From NCBI RefSeq assembly GCF_044005705.1, contig NZ_JBIPKE010000011.1:1-64000 (forward strand): a DNA stretch of 64,000 bases, in the 5' to 3' direction. The notes beneath the pieces are model-generated. The model was given only the letters and a program-made list of their open reading frames with translations, was not told where the DNA came from and did no database searches. The stretch's first letter is position 1, and each line of letters opens with the position of its first letter. This document shows, in pieces, positions 37,777 to 46,993 of this stretch. The translations under genes and the position numbers were made by a program. The stretch comes from Marinoscillum luteum (GTDB lineage Bacteria > Bacteroidota > Bacteroidia > Cytophagales > Cyclobacteriaceae).

Positions 37777-39066
37777 ATGTCGAATACAGCCGAAATCAAA
37801 GTAGATGGTAAAAGTTATGAGCTGCCTCTTATTGAAGGAACCGAGAAGGAAAAAGCAATTGATATTAGTCAACTAAGAGGACAGTCAGGTGTCATTACCA
37901 TTGACCCGGGTTTCAAAAACACCGGATCCACGAAAAGTGCTATTACTTTCCTGGATGGTGAGAAAGGAATCCTGAGATATCGTGGATACCCCATCGAGCA
38001 GCTGGCGGAAAAATCTACTTTCCTTGAGGTAGCGTATTTATTGATCTATGGCAACCTGCCTGAAGCTTCTCAGTTTGAGGCCTTTAAATCTCAGATCACC
38101 AATCATACCCTGGTGCATGAGGACATTAAGAAACTATTGGATGGCTTCCCTTCTACGGCTCACCCGATGGGAGTGCTCTCCTCTCTGGTAACTTCTCTGA
38201 CTGCTTTTTATCCTCAGAGTCTTGATCCGAACAGATCAGGTGACGATGTGAACCTGAGCATCATCAGAATCATCGCTAAGATGCCGACTTTCGCTGCATG
38301 GTCTTACAAAAATCAAATGGGTCATCCAGTGGTTTATCCGGATAACAGACTTGATTATTGTGCCAACTTCATGAAAATGATGTTTGGCTTACCTACTGAA
38401 GAATACAACGTAGATCCTGTGGTGGTGAAAGCTTTGGATAAATTACTGATTCTACATGCCGATCATGAGCAAAACTGCTCCGCTTCTACTGTTCGTATTG
38501 TGGGAAGCTCTCAGGCCAGCCTATATGCTTCGCTTTCAGCGGGTATCAATGCACTCTGGGGTCCACTTCATGGTGGTGCTAACACTGCAGTAATTGAAAT
38601 GCTGGAAGCCATCAAGGCAGATGGTGGAGATACTAAGAAATGGATGGCTAAGGCCAAAGATAAAGACGATCCTTTCCGTCTGATGGGATTTGGTCACAGG
38701 GTATATAAAAACTTTGATCCTCGTGCCAAAATCATCAAGAAGGCGGCTGATGATGTGTTGGAGAAATTGGGCGTTAATGATCCCGTACTGGATATCGCCA
38801 AAGGCCTGGAACGAGAAGCCCTGGAAGATCAGTACTTCGTGGATAGAAAGCTGTACCCTAACGTTGACTTCTACTCTGGCATCATCTACAGAGCGCTGGG
38901 AATACCAGCAGAGATGTTTACCGTGATGTTCGCCCTGGGACGTCTCCCTGGTTGGATTGCTCAGTGGAAGGAAATGCGCGAAAACAAAGAACCTATCGGA
39001 AGACCAAGACAAGTATATGTCGGGGAAAACGAAAGAGATTATGTGCCGGTAACCAAACGGTCATAA
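37777..39066 (+). CDS. gltA: Citrate synthase
   Basis: The 429-residue protein is a type II (hexameric-type) bacterial citrate synthase. It has catalytic His in LHADHEQNCS and GFGHRVYKNFDPRA, and catalytic Asp in the VDRKLYPNVDFYSG segment. The N-terminal extension with a beta-domain (TAEIKVDGKSYELPLIEGTEKEKAIDIS) is typical of NADH-sensitive enzymes. It condenses oxaloacetate with acetyl-CoA. It lies close to ppc, which makes oxaloacetate. A strong terminator follows at once. Confidence 0.97.
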   Translation: MSNTAEIKVDGKSYELPLIEGTEKEKAIDISQLRGQSGVITIDPGFKNTGSTKSAITFLDGEKGILRYRGYPIEQLAEKSTFLEVAYLLIYGNLPEASQFEAFKSQITNHTLVHEDIKKLLDGFPSTAHPMGVLSSLVTSLTAFYPQSLDPNRSGDDVNLSIIRIIAKMPTFAAWSYKNQMGHPVVYPDNRLDYCANFMKMMFGLPTEEYNVDPVVVKALDKLLILHADHEQNCSASTVRIVGSSQASLYASLSAGINALWGPLHGGANTAVIEMLEAIKADGGDTKKWMAKAKDKDDPFRLMGFGHRVYKNFDPRAKIIKKAADDVLEKLGVNDPVLDIAKGLEREALEDQYFVDRKLYPNVDFYSGIIYRALGIPAEMFTVMFALGRLPGWIAQWKEMRENKEPIGRPRQVYVGENERDYVPVTKRS

Positions 39067-39070
39067 AAGC

Positions 39071-39106
39071 AAAAGCCCTTCAGGAAATTCCTGAAGGGCT
39101 TTTTTA
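39071..39106. terminator. gltA terminator
   Basis: AGCCCTTCAG and CTGAAGGGCT form a perfect stem with a GAAATTC loop and a run of T after it. It lies 5 bases beyond the gltA stop and can also act for the convergent gene at 39130. Confidence 0.93.
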
Positions 39107-39129
39107 TTTGGGGATTTTAACTTTCTCTT

Positions 39130-39651
39130 TTAATATTTCCGATTGAGTATCTCACTCAGAATGACCGCTTTCTTAGCTGAATCAGCATCCTGCAGCATGG
39201 ATTTAATGTCAGCACCCAACGATTGTTGGTCACCCTCATCCTGCTGACGTTGCATTTTAGATTTAAAATGCTCATCACGTTTAAACTCCAGATCAGAACC
39301 TTCTGCCAATCGGATGGATTCCTCATAGACGCGTCTACTCTCCTCATCGGCAAATCGGCGTGTGCGGCCTTCTTCAAATTCTTTTGGCTTTTGCTGAGCC
39401 ACCCACTCCCGCTCCTTGACCAACTGCCGAGCCTCTACAGGCTCAGGTGCTTCGGGCTCCGGTTCTTGTTTGCCCTCTGTAAACTCCTTCAGGAGGTCCT
39501 CAAAGGAAACCGGCCGGGTACGTCTTTCGGGGTGTTCCGATTCCCTTTCAGCACTTTGAGTGGGTTCCGGGGCGTTCTTCTTTTTCATCATTCGGGTGAT
39601 GAAATATATCGCAGCAAATGCCAGGTAAAGCCAGAATTGAATATCATCCAT
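39130..39651 (-). CDS. Small single-pass membrane protein, hypothetical
   Basis: From the ATG at 39651 the protein has 173 residues (MDDIQFWLYLAFAAIYFI); the longer frame to 39696 adds 15 unlikely residues. One transmembrane helix near the N-terminus is followed by an acidic/proline-rich linker (QEPEPEAPEPVEA) and a conserved-looking C-terminus (SLGADIKSMLQDADSAKKAVILSEILNRKY). Such proteins are common in Cytophagales with no known role. It is divergent from smc, with overlapping 5' regions, so the two may share a promoter region. Confidence 0.75.
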   Translation of the reverse strand: MDDIQFWLYLAFAAIYFITRMMKKKNAPEPTQSAERESEHPERRTRPVSFEDLLKEFTEGKQEPEPEAPEPVEARQLVKEREWVAQQKPKEFEEGRTRRFADEESRRVYEESIRLAEGSDLEFKRDEHFKSKMQRQQDEGDQQSLGADIKSMLQDADSAKKAVILSEILNRKY

Positions 39652-39721
39652 ATACGTCGTAAAATATAAAATTAATTCTAAATTTGTTAGCTTCATTCGA
39701 GCTCAACATCACAAGCACTTC

Positions 39722-42700
39722 ATGCAATTAACACGTTTAGAAATAAAGGGATTCAAGAGTTTTGCTGATAAAGTTACCATTAATTTTGATGAGGGCATTA
39801 CAGGCATCGTAGGACCCAATGGATGTGGCAAGTCGAATGTGGTGGATTCGATCAGATGGGTGCTTGGTGAGCAGAAGACACGTGTCCTTCGGTCCGACAA
39901 AATGGAGAATGTGATCTTCAACGGCACCAAAGCAAGGAAAGCTACCCAGCTGGCAGAAGTTTCGCTCACCTTCAACAACACCAAAAACCTGATCCCCACC
40001 GAGTACTCCAACGTCACGATCACAAGACGCTACTTCCGCTCGGGAGAAAGTGAATACCTGCTCAACAACGTGCCTTGCCGGTTAAAGGACATTACCAACC
40101 TCTTTCTGGACACGGGAATCGCCTCTAACACCTACGCTATCATTGAGCTGAAGATGGTGGATGACCTCCTGAATGATAAAGACAATTCCAGAAGGAGCCT
40201 TTTTGAAGAGGCGGCTGGCATTTCCAAGTTTAAGATCAGGAAAAAGGAAACCATGCGTAAGCTTCAGGACACTGATGCCGACCTGGATCGTGTAGAAGAT
40301 TTGCTTTTCGAAATCGATAAGAACCTCAAATCACTGGAAAAGCAGGCTCGCCAGGCTAAGAAGTACTATGAAATAAAAGAGGAATACAAGCAGTACAGCA
40401 TCGCCCTTGCGAAGAAATCTATCGGAGATCAGAATGCGGTATTCGAAAGTATAGAAAAACGAATCACTGAGGAGTCTGACCGGAAGAACTCACTGAACAC
40501 CCAACTACTGGAAAAAGAGGCCAATTTGGAGAAAACCAAGGCCGAATTGATCGGGAAGGAAAAGCTTCTGTCTTCCAGGCAGAAGACGCTCAATGAGCAC
40601 GTGGGTAAAATCAGAAATTATGAGAGTGAGAAGAAAATCAAGAATGAGCGGCAGCGGTATCTTCAGGATAAGATAGAAAAACTACAAGAGCAGCTCTCGC
40701 AGGATAAGCTAAGCAATGAACGGGCAGCGTTCTCCCTCAAAAGTTTGGATAAAGAAAGTGATCAGGCGCGTCAGATCCTTTCTGACATAGGCAATAAACT
40801 AGAGCAGCTCCAGGCCGACTATGATGCACAAAAAGCCAAAACTCAGGAAGCTCAGGAAATCCTGAATGAGTACAATCAACAATACAACACCAAGCGCGAG
40901 CAGGTTTATCAGGTAGGAAAAGACCTGGAAATCAAGGAGGTACAGATAAAGTCACTACAAAGTGAACTCAACCGATCCCGTGAAGATTCTTCGATCCAAA
41001 GTGAAAGTTTGAAGGACTTTGACCAAAAGCTGGCTGAAATCCAGAAAGAGAAAGAAGCCAAAACGGAGGAGTTTCAGGCTTTGAAAGCCAAGGAAACAGC
41101 CCTGAAAGACAAAATAGAATCCAATCAGCAGCGGATCGATCTGATACGTGAGGAACTCACACAGGTCAACCGGAAGCTGGACTCGAGACAAAACGAATAT
41201 AATCTCACCAAGTCCCTGGTAGATAGCCTCGAGGGATTTCCGGAAGCCATCAAGTTTCTCAAAAAGAGCAACCAATGGAAAAACGCACCTCTCCTCTCGG
41301 ATGTCATTGCCTGTCCTGAAGAATACAGGATCAGTATCGAAAATTTCCTGGAGCCATATATGAACTACTATGTGGTGGAGACCCGGGAAGATGCGCTTAA
41401 GGCTGTCAACCTGCTGAGCGACTCATCCAGAGGAAGGGCTCATTTTTTCGTGTTGGATCAGCTGGAGAAATACCACGCCAACTCGGCACACATTTTTGCC
41501 AATACCCGCCCTGCAACGGAGGTGGTGGAGTATGATGAGAAGTACCGCAAATTAATCGCTCATCTGCTGGACAATGTATACATCTATGAAAATGAAGCTC
41601 CATCAACAGAAGATGATGATGTCGTTTTTGTAGACAAGAGTGGAAAGATCACCAAAAGGAAGTTTTCCATGTCCGGAGGCTCCGTCGGACTCTTCGAAGG
41701 AAAGCGAATTGGAAGGGCTAAAAATCTGGAGAAATTAGCCGCAGAAATCAAAATCCTGACTAAGAAACAGGAACAGGCCAAATCTAACCTCAATGAAAAT
41801 CTCAATGAGCTGGAGCAACTAAAAAAATCGACTCAGACAAGCCTATTGGAGGAACTTCAGGTGGAAATCAACCGAATCAATGAAACCTTTGTGTCTATCC
41901 AGACCAAGCAAGAGCAGTACAGCAATTTGCTGAACTCCAATGAGACCAAGCGGGAAGATATAGAAGAGCGCATAGAGACCCTTGGCAGTGAAATAGACGC
42001 CCTCAGGCCGGAGTTTGACCAGTCCGCGGGCATTCTCTCGGAGCTGGAAATGCAGGTGGTCAATAAGCGTGAGGAGCTCAACGAATTGAATGAACTGCTG
42101 GCTCAGAAGTCTTCTGCTTACAATGAGGAGAATGTTCTCTATCACCGCCAGCAAAATAAGGTGAATAGTATCACTCAGGAGATTAGTCACAAAGATGAAA
42201 CCTTCGTCAGTAGTTCGGCCAGAATAGAGCAAAACACTGAGGAGCTACAAAAAGCTACCCAGGATCTGAATGAACTGGTGAAAAAATCCGAAGAGAGCGA
42301 TGACGACCTGGTGGCCATGTACGAAGAAAAGGAGTCCATTGAGATGGGAGTCAATGAAGCTGAAAAAGACTACTATGCTGTGCGCAATGCCATAGATGAG
42401 GCTGAGAAAAATGTACGTGAAATTCAGCGCATGCGCGAATCTGCGGATCAGGTACTGATGGAGTGGCAGAATAAGCTCAATGAAACCAAGATCCAGCTGA
42501 ACTCAATCAAAGATCGCCTCTCGGTGGAATTCAACCTGGACATGAAGCAGGTGGAACTCTTTGATAACGAGGAGCTGCTCAATCAGCCACTGGAAGATCT
42601 CAGAGACCGGGTGGATAAAATGAAGAACCGTTTGGAAAACATGGGGCCCATCAACCCGATGGCCATGGAGGCCTATGAAGAGATCAAAACCCGTCATGAC

Positions 42701-43246
42701 TTTATTTCCGAACAAAAAGAAGACCTGATCAAAGCCAAAGAATCACTGCTCACCACCATTGGTGAAATTGATGAGGTGGCCCGGGTCACCTTTCTGGATG
42801 CTTTCAATAAGATCAGAGACAATTTCATCAAGGTCTTCCGTACCCTTTTCACGGAAGAGGATGATTGCGAACTTAAACTGACAGATCCGGATAATCCTCT
42901 GGAATCTTCCATTGAGATCATGGCCAAGCCGAAAGGCAAACGTCCTCTCACCATCAATCAGCTCTCAGGAGGTGAGAAAACACTTACAGCCACCTCACTC
43001 CTTTTTGCCATTTATCTGCTGAAGCCTGCACCCTTCTGTATTTTCGATGAGGTGGATGCGCCATTGGATGATGCCAACATTGATAAATTCAACCAAATTA
43101 TTCGCGAGTTCTCAAAAGATTCGCAGTTCATTATTGTCACCCACAACAAGCGAACCATGGCCAGCACCGATGTGATCTACGGAATCACCATGATAGAGCA
43201 AGGTGTATCCAGAGTAGTGCCAGTGGATTTGAGGGAGTTGGCATAA
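39722..43246 (+). CDS. smc: Chromosome segregation ATPase SMC
   Basis: The 1174-residue protein has the full SMC architecture. The N-terminal Walker A is GPNGCGKSN (about 32-40), and a first long coiled coil covers about 165-500. The hinge (about 510-640) contains FPEAIKFLKKSNQWKNAPLLSDV and GRAHFFVLDQL. The second coiled coil runs to about 1020, and the C-terminal ATPase half has LSGGEKTLTATSLLFAIYLLKPAPFCIFDEVDAPLDDAN. It is the core condensin for chromosome compaction and segregation. Its ScpA/ScpB partners are not in the window. Confidence 0.97.
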   Translation: MQLTRLEIKGFKSFADKVTINFDEGITGIVGPNGCGKSNVVDSIRWVLGEQKTRVLRSDKMENVIFNGTKARKATQLAEVSLTFNNTKNLIPTEYSNVTITRRYFRSGESEYLLNNVPCRLKDITNLFLDTGIASNTYAIIELKMVDDLLNDKDNSRRSLFEEAAGISKFKIRKKETMRKLQDTDADLDRVEDLLFEIDKNLKSLEKQARQAKKYYEIKEEYKQYSIALAKKSIGDQNAVFESIEKRITEESDRKNSLNTQLLEKEANLEKTKAELIGKEKLLSSRQKTLNEHVGKIRNYESEKKIKNERQRYLQDKIEKLQEQLSQDKLSNERAAFSLKSLDKESDQARQILSDIGNKLEQLQADYDAQKAKTQEAQEILNEYNQQYNTKREQVYQVGKDLEIKEVQIKSLQSELNRSREDSSIQSESLKDFDQKLAEIQKEKEAKTEEFQALKAKETALKDKIESNQQRIDLIREELTQVNRKLDSRQNEYNLTKSLVDSLEGFPEAIKFLKKSNQWKNAPLLSDVIACPEEYRISIENFLEPYMNYYVVETREDALKAVNLLSDSSRGRAHFFVLDQLEKYHANSAHIFANTRPATEVVEYDEKYRKLIAHLLDNVYIYENEAPSTEDDDVVFVDKSGKITKRKFSMSGGSVGLFEGKRIGRAKNLEKLAAEIKILTKKQEQAKSNLNENLNELEQLKKSTQTSLLEELQVEINRINETFVSIQTKQEQYSNLLNSNETKREDIEERIETLGSEIDALRPEFDQSAGILSELEMQVVNKREELNELNELLAQKSSAYNEENVLYHRQQNKVNSITQEISHKDETFVSSSARIEQNTEELQKATQDLNELVKKSEESDDDLVAMYEEKESIEMGVNEAEKDYYAVRNAIDEAEKNVREIQRMRESADQVLMEWQNKLNETKIQLNSIKDRLSVEFNLDMKQVELFDNEELLNQPLEDLRDRVDKMKNRLENMGPINPMAMEAYEEIKTRHDFISEQKEDLIKAKESLLTTIGEIDEVARVTFLDAFNKIRDNFIKVFRTLFTEEDDCELKLTDPDNPLESSIEIMAKPKGKRPLTINQLSGGEKTLTATSLLFAIYLLKPAPFCIFDEVDAPLDDANIDKFNQIIREFSKDSQFIIVTHNKRTMASTDVIYGITMIEQGVSRVVPVDLRELA

Positions 43247-43279
43247 AGCGCTTTATAGCCAACAGGTTATCTTTGATGC

Positions 43280-43846
43280 ATGAAAGCATCTTGGGGATAC
43301 TCTTCTGAAATCGATTGGCTTGATCCGGGTGATCCGATGAGAGCCACCATTCGTCAACAGCTGGGAGGACTTCTGCACGGTCACGTGCCCCATGAGAACC
43401 TACATGCTCAGCGTGATAGTGCATTGGGTAATTTGGTTGCCCGTCAACTTGACCTTATTTACACGCCCGAGCCCTCAAGTCACGAGGTTTGCTTTGCTGA
43501 AAGTGCAGAAGTCCGTCCCGAATTCAGGTCGACATTTCACAGTAATCATTTGATAGAATACTGCTATGCGATGGTGTTTAGCAGTGTTTTCAGAAAGAGG
43601 TTCAAGGATTTCCCCAATGAGGGTTTTTTGATCCCTGCACCCCCCGATGCCTCTTTCTTTTGGAGGATGATTCGAATAGGTAATGAATTGAGGCTTTTAC
43701 ATCTTCAGGAAAATATAGACACACCTCTGGAGCATCAAGGTTCGGTGATGGGCTCCAAAGAGCTCTCTATTGATGTTGAGTTACTTGATGCTATGGAAAG
43801 GACAAAAACTTTGAGAAGGGAAATAGATGTGATCTGTGAGGGATAA
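43280..43846 (+). CDS. Protein resembling the C-terminal part of type ISP/IIG restriction-modification enzymes
   Basis: The 188-residue protein is not a standard family. The segment YCYAMVFSSVFRKRFKDF (near 93-110) followed by FLIPAPPDASFFWRMIRIGNELRLLHL matches, by eye, the target-recognition end of type ISP/IIG methyltransferase-nucleases (YxYAxxxSxxYRxxYxxFL...PRIP...F...LxxLGxELxxLHL). No methyltransferase or nuclease motif is present, so it may be a domesticated or stand-alone fragment. It starts 33 bases after smc and overlaps the next small frame. Function unknown; the resemblance needs a profile search. Confidence 0.55.
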   Translation: MKASWGYSSEIDWLDPGDPMRATIRQQLGGLLHGHVPHENLHAQRDSALGNLVARQLDLIYTPEPSSHEVCFAESAEVRPEFRSTFHSNHLIEYCYAMVFSSVFRKRFKDFPNEGFLIPAPPDASFFWRMIRIGNELRLLHLQENIDTPLEHQGSVMGSKELSIDVELLDAMERTKTLRREIDVICEG

Positions 43847-43955
43847 GAAGGATTTTGGTGGAAATATTCTGTCATTCACTTCAACCAAATATCAAAAATG
43901 TCGTTATTGCATTCGCCCGGAAAATGACGGGACCTTGAACTTTAAAAACACGACC

Positions 43956-44060
43956 ATGTCCAAATCTCAAGACGCCAAGAAGAGCGTAAAAAAGGAACCG
44001 GCCAAAACTCCAAAAGAGAAGAAAGCTGAGAAGCGAGAAAAGAAAGCCAAAAAAGGCTAA
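43956..44060 (+). CDS. Small Lys-rich protein
   Basis: The 34-residue peptide MSKSQDAKKSVKKEP... is about 40% Lys, with a C-terminal KAEKREKKAKKG. The start is the ATG at 43956; the longer in-frame ORF from 43836 adds a stretch that does not look like coding sequence. A strong terminator directly follows the stop. It resembles small basic proteins annotated as hypothetical in other Bacteroidota, and may bind RNA, ribosomes or nucleic acid. Its N-terminus (SKSQD) resembles that of the lysine-rich protein at 48906 (ARSQN). Confidence 0.6.
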   Translation: MSKSQDAKKSVKKEPAKTPKEKKAEKREKKAKKG

Positions 44061-44079
44061 TTCAGCATTTATAAATGAG

Positions 44080-44107
44080 CCGCTCCATTTCATGGAGCGG
44101 TTTTTTT
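44080..44107. terminator. Bidirectional terminator after the small basic protein
   Basis: CCGCTCCAT 44080-44088 and ATGGAGCGG 44092-44100 with a TTC loop, then seven T. It also overlaps the last bases of the convergent DEAD-box gene. Confidence 0.92.
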
Positions 44108-45347
44108 ATCGCTTGTTTTTCTTCTTTTTCTTCCGATTCTGCTCAAATGCCTCAGCTTCTCTGATGAGGGATTGTACATCGTAAGCGTTTTCCTTCGAAA
44201 AATCCATCGTGTTTTGATACTCCCCTTTGGTAATCTCAATCCGCTGGATCGGTTTGCCCAGGTTCTCTTCGATTTCCTTCAGCAAGGCTTTCTCCTCTGC
44301 ACTGCAAAATGAAATGGCTTGTCCCTTTTGGGTACCACGTCCGGTTCGCCCTACTCTGTGTACGTAGTTTTCAGATGACTCAGGGAGGTCATAGTTTACC
44401 ACAAACTCCACATTAGGAATATCGATACCCCTGGCAGAGATATCCGTAGCGAGCAGCACCTTTAGTTCTCCACTTCGAAACTTCTTCATGGTCTGATCCC
44501 GCTCCTTTTGCTCTTTATCACTGTGAATGGTATCCGACTCCAACCCCACCCGTTCCAGGGCCTTCTTTACCCGCTCTGCACGCACTTTGGTTCGCACGAA
44601 AACCAGCATCTTACTCTCAGGATGGTTGTTGATAAATCCCTCCAGAAAGAAGCGCTTGTCGTCCATTTCAATAAAACCTACAGCATGCTCAATGTTCTTC
44701 GCTACAGGGTCTTTAGGGGAGACTTGTATGCGTATGGCATTGGTTACCAATGAATAGGCCAACTTCTTGATCTCAGGATTGATTGTAGCCGAGAAAAACA
44801 ACGTCTGTCGTTTCTTTGGCAGATGCTTCATGAGGTCTCGTATATCTTTGATAAAGCCCAGATCAAGCATATGATCGGCTTCATCCAGGATCAGTGTGTC
44901 CACATCTTTGAGCACCAACGCTCCCTGACTCACCAGGTCGAACATCCTGCCCGGAGTGGCCACGACCACATCTACCCCTTTGCCCAGTTTGGCTATTTGG
45001 GGCTCCTGCTCTACTCCACCATGCACACAAAGTGTTTTTACCTTCGTGAATTTGCCTAAAGTATCAAAGGCACTCGTGATCTGAAGTGCAAGCTCATGAG
45101 TAGGTGCCATGACGAGACAACTCACCCGCTCAGAACGTTTGCTGGACTTGCGCTCATCAATCATACTGATTACCGGTATGGCAAATGCAGCGGTCTTACC
45201 AGTTCCCGTCTGGGCGATGGCCAGTACGTCCTCTCCTTTCAGCACCGCGGGAATGGTCCTGAACTGAATATCCGTGGGTTTTTTATAACCGAGCTCCTTT
45301 ATACTTCTTTTGAGTGCATCCCCGATGCGGTAGTCTTCAAACTTCAT
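44106..45347 (-). CDS. DEAD-box RNA helicase (RhlE-like)
   Basis: The 413-residue protein has all DEAD-box motifs: AQTGTGKTAAF, PTHELALQ (a PTRELA variant), TPGRMFD, DEADHM, SATINPE, and HRVGRTGRG. A short C-terminal Lys-rich tail (NRKKKKKNKR) replaces the longer RGG or RBD tails of other members. It unwinds RNA duplexes with ATP and probably helps ribosome or mRNA remodelling in the cold. A -7 element lies 17 bases upstream of its start. Confidence 0.94.
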   Translation of the reverse strand: MKFEDYRIGDALKRSIKELGYKKPTDIQFRTIPAVLKGEDVLAIAQTGTGKTAAFAIPVISMIDERKSSKRSERVSCLVMAPTHELALQITSAFDTLGKFTKVKTLCVHGGVEQEPQIAKLGKGVDVVVATPGRMFDLVSQGALVLKDVDTLILDEADHMLDLGFIKDIRDLMKHLPKKRQTLFFSATINPEIKKLAYSLVTNAIRIQVSPKDPVAKNIEHAVGFIEMDDKRFFLEGFINNHPESKMLVFVRTKVRAERVKKALERVGLESDTIHSDKEQKERDQTMKKFRSGELKVLLATDISARGIDIPNVEFVVNYDLPESSENYVHRVGRTGRGTQKGQAISFCSAEEKALLKEIEENLGKPIQRIEITKGEYQNTMDFSKENAYDVQSLIREAEAFEQNRKKKKKNKR

Positions 45348-45363
45348 ATCAATGTGAAAGCTG

Positions 45364-45371
45364 CAAAGATA
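45364..45371 (-). promoter_or_regulatory. -7 element of the RhlE-like helicase gene
   Basis: On the minus strand TATCTTTG matches TAnnTTTG exactly. The start codon is at 45347, giving a predicted leader of about 10 bases. No obvious -33 element. Confidence 0.55.
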
Positions 45372-45623
45372 GGGTGTTTTATAGTTCAGGGCTGTATTTT
45401 CATACTATACCAGGGAGATGGTTTGCGCTTTGTGCCAATACATTGCTCAAATGAATTTGGGACTTGCGTGATGTGTTTTGTGTAATCAAAAACTAAAGTC
45501 ATCATCACTCAGATTCTATACTTGCTGAAGGTCACCTGAGAATGATATAATATTTACCAGCGTAACCCACAAACTAAGCTGGTTAAAGTCTACATTCGTA
45601 CCAAACCACTACGCACCTTACTT

Positions 45624-46520
45624 ATGCCAGTTACTACCCTCATTATCATTGGTGCCGTATTGGCAGGATTTTGGTTCTTTACTTTCATCTTCCCCATCAG
45701 TCTTTGGATAAGTGCTATTTTCTCAGGAGTTCAGGTCAATCTCCTGGATCTGGTATTTATGCGCTTCCGAAAAGTACCCCCGGCACTGATTGTGAAATCA
45801 CTGATCCTGGCCACCAAGGCTGGTATTAAGGACGTAGATACAGCCAAACTTGAAACGCACTTTCTGGCCCATGGCAATCTCATGAAAGTAATTAAAGCGC
45901 TAATTGTCGCTGATAAAGCCAATCTCAATATGAACTTCCAGCAAGCCACGGCCATTGATTTGGCAGGCAGAGATGTGCTGGAGGCTGTGCAGGTATCGGT
46001 AACACCTTATATTATCGTAGTACCAGCTATCACGGGAGTTTCTGTGGATGGTATCCAGTTGATTGCGGAGGCCCGGGTGACCGTGCGCACCAATCTTCAG
46101 CAATTGGTGGGTGGTGCTGGTGAAGAAACCATACAGGCTAGAGTGGGCCAGGGAATCATCTCTCGTATTGGTGAAGCCACCAACTACATGGAAGTATTGG
46201 AGAAGCCGGAGGAAATCTCCAAAAGAGTGCTGGACAATGGGCTGGATGCTGGCACCGCATTCGAGATACTTTCCATTGACATTGCAGACATTAACATTGG
46301 GAGAAATATCGGAGCCATTCTCCAGATAGATCAGGCACAGGCAGATTTGGTCATTGCCAATGCCAAGGCCGAAGAGAGAAGGGCTATGGCTGTGGCACTC
46401 GAGCATGAGATGCTCGCCAAAATACAGGAAGCCCGTGCCCTGGTAATAGAAGCTGAGTCTGAAATACCTTCAGCTCTGTCAGAAGCTTACCGAAAGGGGA
46501 ACTTCTATCAATCTAATTGA
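45624..46520 (+). CDS. floA: Flotillin-like protein FloA
   Basis: The 298-residue protein has an N-terminal membrane hairpin (residues about 5-35, IIIGAVLAGFWFFTFIFPISLWISAIFSG) and the FloA/UPF0365 core (RKVPPALIVKSLILATKAGI, TAIDLAGRDVLEAVQVSVTPYII). A helical EARTVE-like stretch follows (MLAKIQEARALVIEAESEIPSALSEAYRKGN). It ends about 30 residues earlier than typical FloA (about 330), lacking the conserved end with MDYY-type residues. FloA organises membrane microdomains and secretion machines. It is transcribed alone with a downstream terminator. Confidence 0.9.
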   Translation: MPVTTLIIIGAVLAGFWFFTFIFPISLWISAIFSGVQVNLLDLVFMRFRKVPPALIVKSLILATKAGIKDVDTAKLETHFLAHGNLMKVIKALIVADKANLNMNFQQATAIDLAGRDVLEAVQVSVTPYIIVVPAITGVSVDGIQLIAEARVTVRTNLQQLVGGAGEETIQARVGQGIISRIGEATNYMEVLEKPEEISKRVLDNGLDAGTAFEILSIDIADINIGRNIGAILQIDQAQADLVIANAKAEERRAMAVALEHEMLAKIQEARALVIEAESEIPSALSEAYRKGNFYQSN

Positions 46521-46601
46521 TCAAATGGACTAGCATTATGGATCAAATGGAATTGCCCATCCATTCAAATCCAGTCTGCTAAGAACGAAAAGGGCACAAA
46601 A

Positions 46602-46627
46602 AAAGCCATTGAATATTCAATGGCTTT
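46602..46627. terminator. Bidirectional terminator between floA and csp
   Basis: A perfect palindrome of 13-bp arms (AAAGCCATTGAAT and its complement), with A/T runs on both sides. It serves floA and the convergent cold-shock gene. Confidence 0.9.
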
Positions 46628-46651
46628 CATTTTTATGTATTGGGAGGAGAA

Positions 46652-46846
46652 TTAGTCAACCAACTCTACGTTGACTGCATTCATTCCTTTTCTTCCTTTT
46701 TCTACATCAAATTTTACTTTGTCATTCTCACGGATATCATCCACAAGGCCACTCTCGTGTACAAAGATGTCTTCACTTGAGTCATTTGGTTTAATAAAAC
46801 CAAAACCTTTGGAGTTATTAAAGAATTTTACTGTTCCTTCTTGCAT
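46652..46846 (-). CDS. Cold-shock protein, CspA family
   Basis: The 64-residue protein is a complete cold-shock domain. It has RNP1 KGFGFIKP and RNP2-like DIFVHESG, and VKFDVEKGRKGMNAVNVELV at the end. It binds single-stranded RNA/DNA and prevents mRNA structure in the cold. A -7 element at 46986-46993 would give a leader of about 130 bases, long enough to act as a thermosensing leader as in E. coli cspA (inference). Confidence 0.95.
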   Translation of the reverse strand: MQEGTVKFFNNSKGFGFIKPNDSSEDIFVHESGLVDDIRENDKVKFDVEKGRKGMNAVNVELVD

Positions 46847-46985
46847 TGTACTAGATTATTATTAATTGTATTGTTTCTTTTTTGAATGCTCAATTATTCG
46901 AAAATGAGCGATAAGGAAGGTGTAAGGATCAAATATTGAATCGTGTGGGATTGAATACGTAAAGTTTTACTCCTGCTTTACGATG
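46847..46985 (-). promoter_or_regulatory. Hairpin-rich candidate 5' leader of csp
   Basis: On the minus strand, CGTAAAG (from 46982) pairs with CTTTACG (to 46958) close to the predicted transcription start. A second shorter stem uses GCTCA (46888-46892) and TGAGC (46905-46909). The leader is AT-rich and otherwise non-coding. Its role as a temperature-responsive leader is inferred from csp genes elsewhere. Confidence 0.5.
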
Positions 46986-46993
46986 CAAAGATA
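46986..46993 (-). promoter_or_regulatory. -7 element upstream of csp
   Basis: TATCTTTG on the minus strand matches TAnnTTTG exactly. It lies about 140 bases before the start codon. No good -33 is seen. Confidence 0.55.

Noticed and set aside
43268..43275. TATCTTTG just upstream of the ORF at 43280
   Set aside because: It matches TAnnTTTG, but the implied transcription start would fall at or inside the start codon, and no -33 element fits.
43836..43955. Upstream extension of the small Lys-rich protein
   Set aside because: The 40 extra residues have no coding character and overlap the previous gene; the ATG at 43956 gives a better protein.
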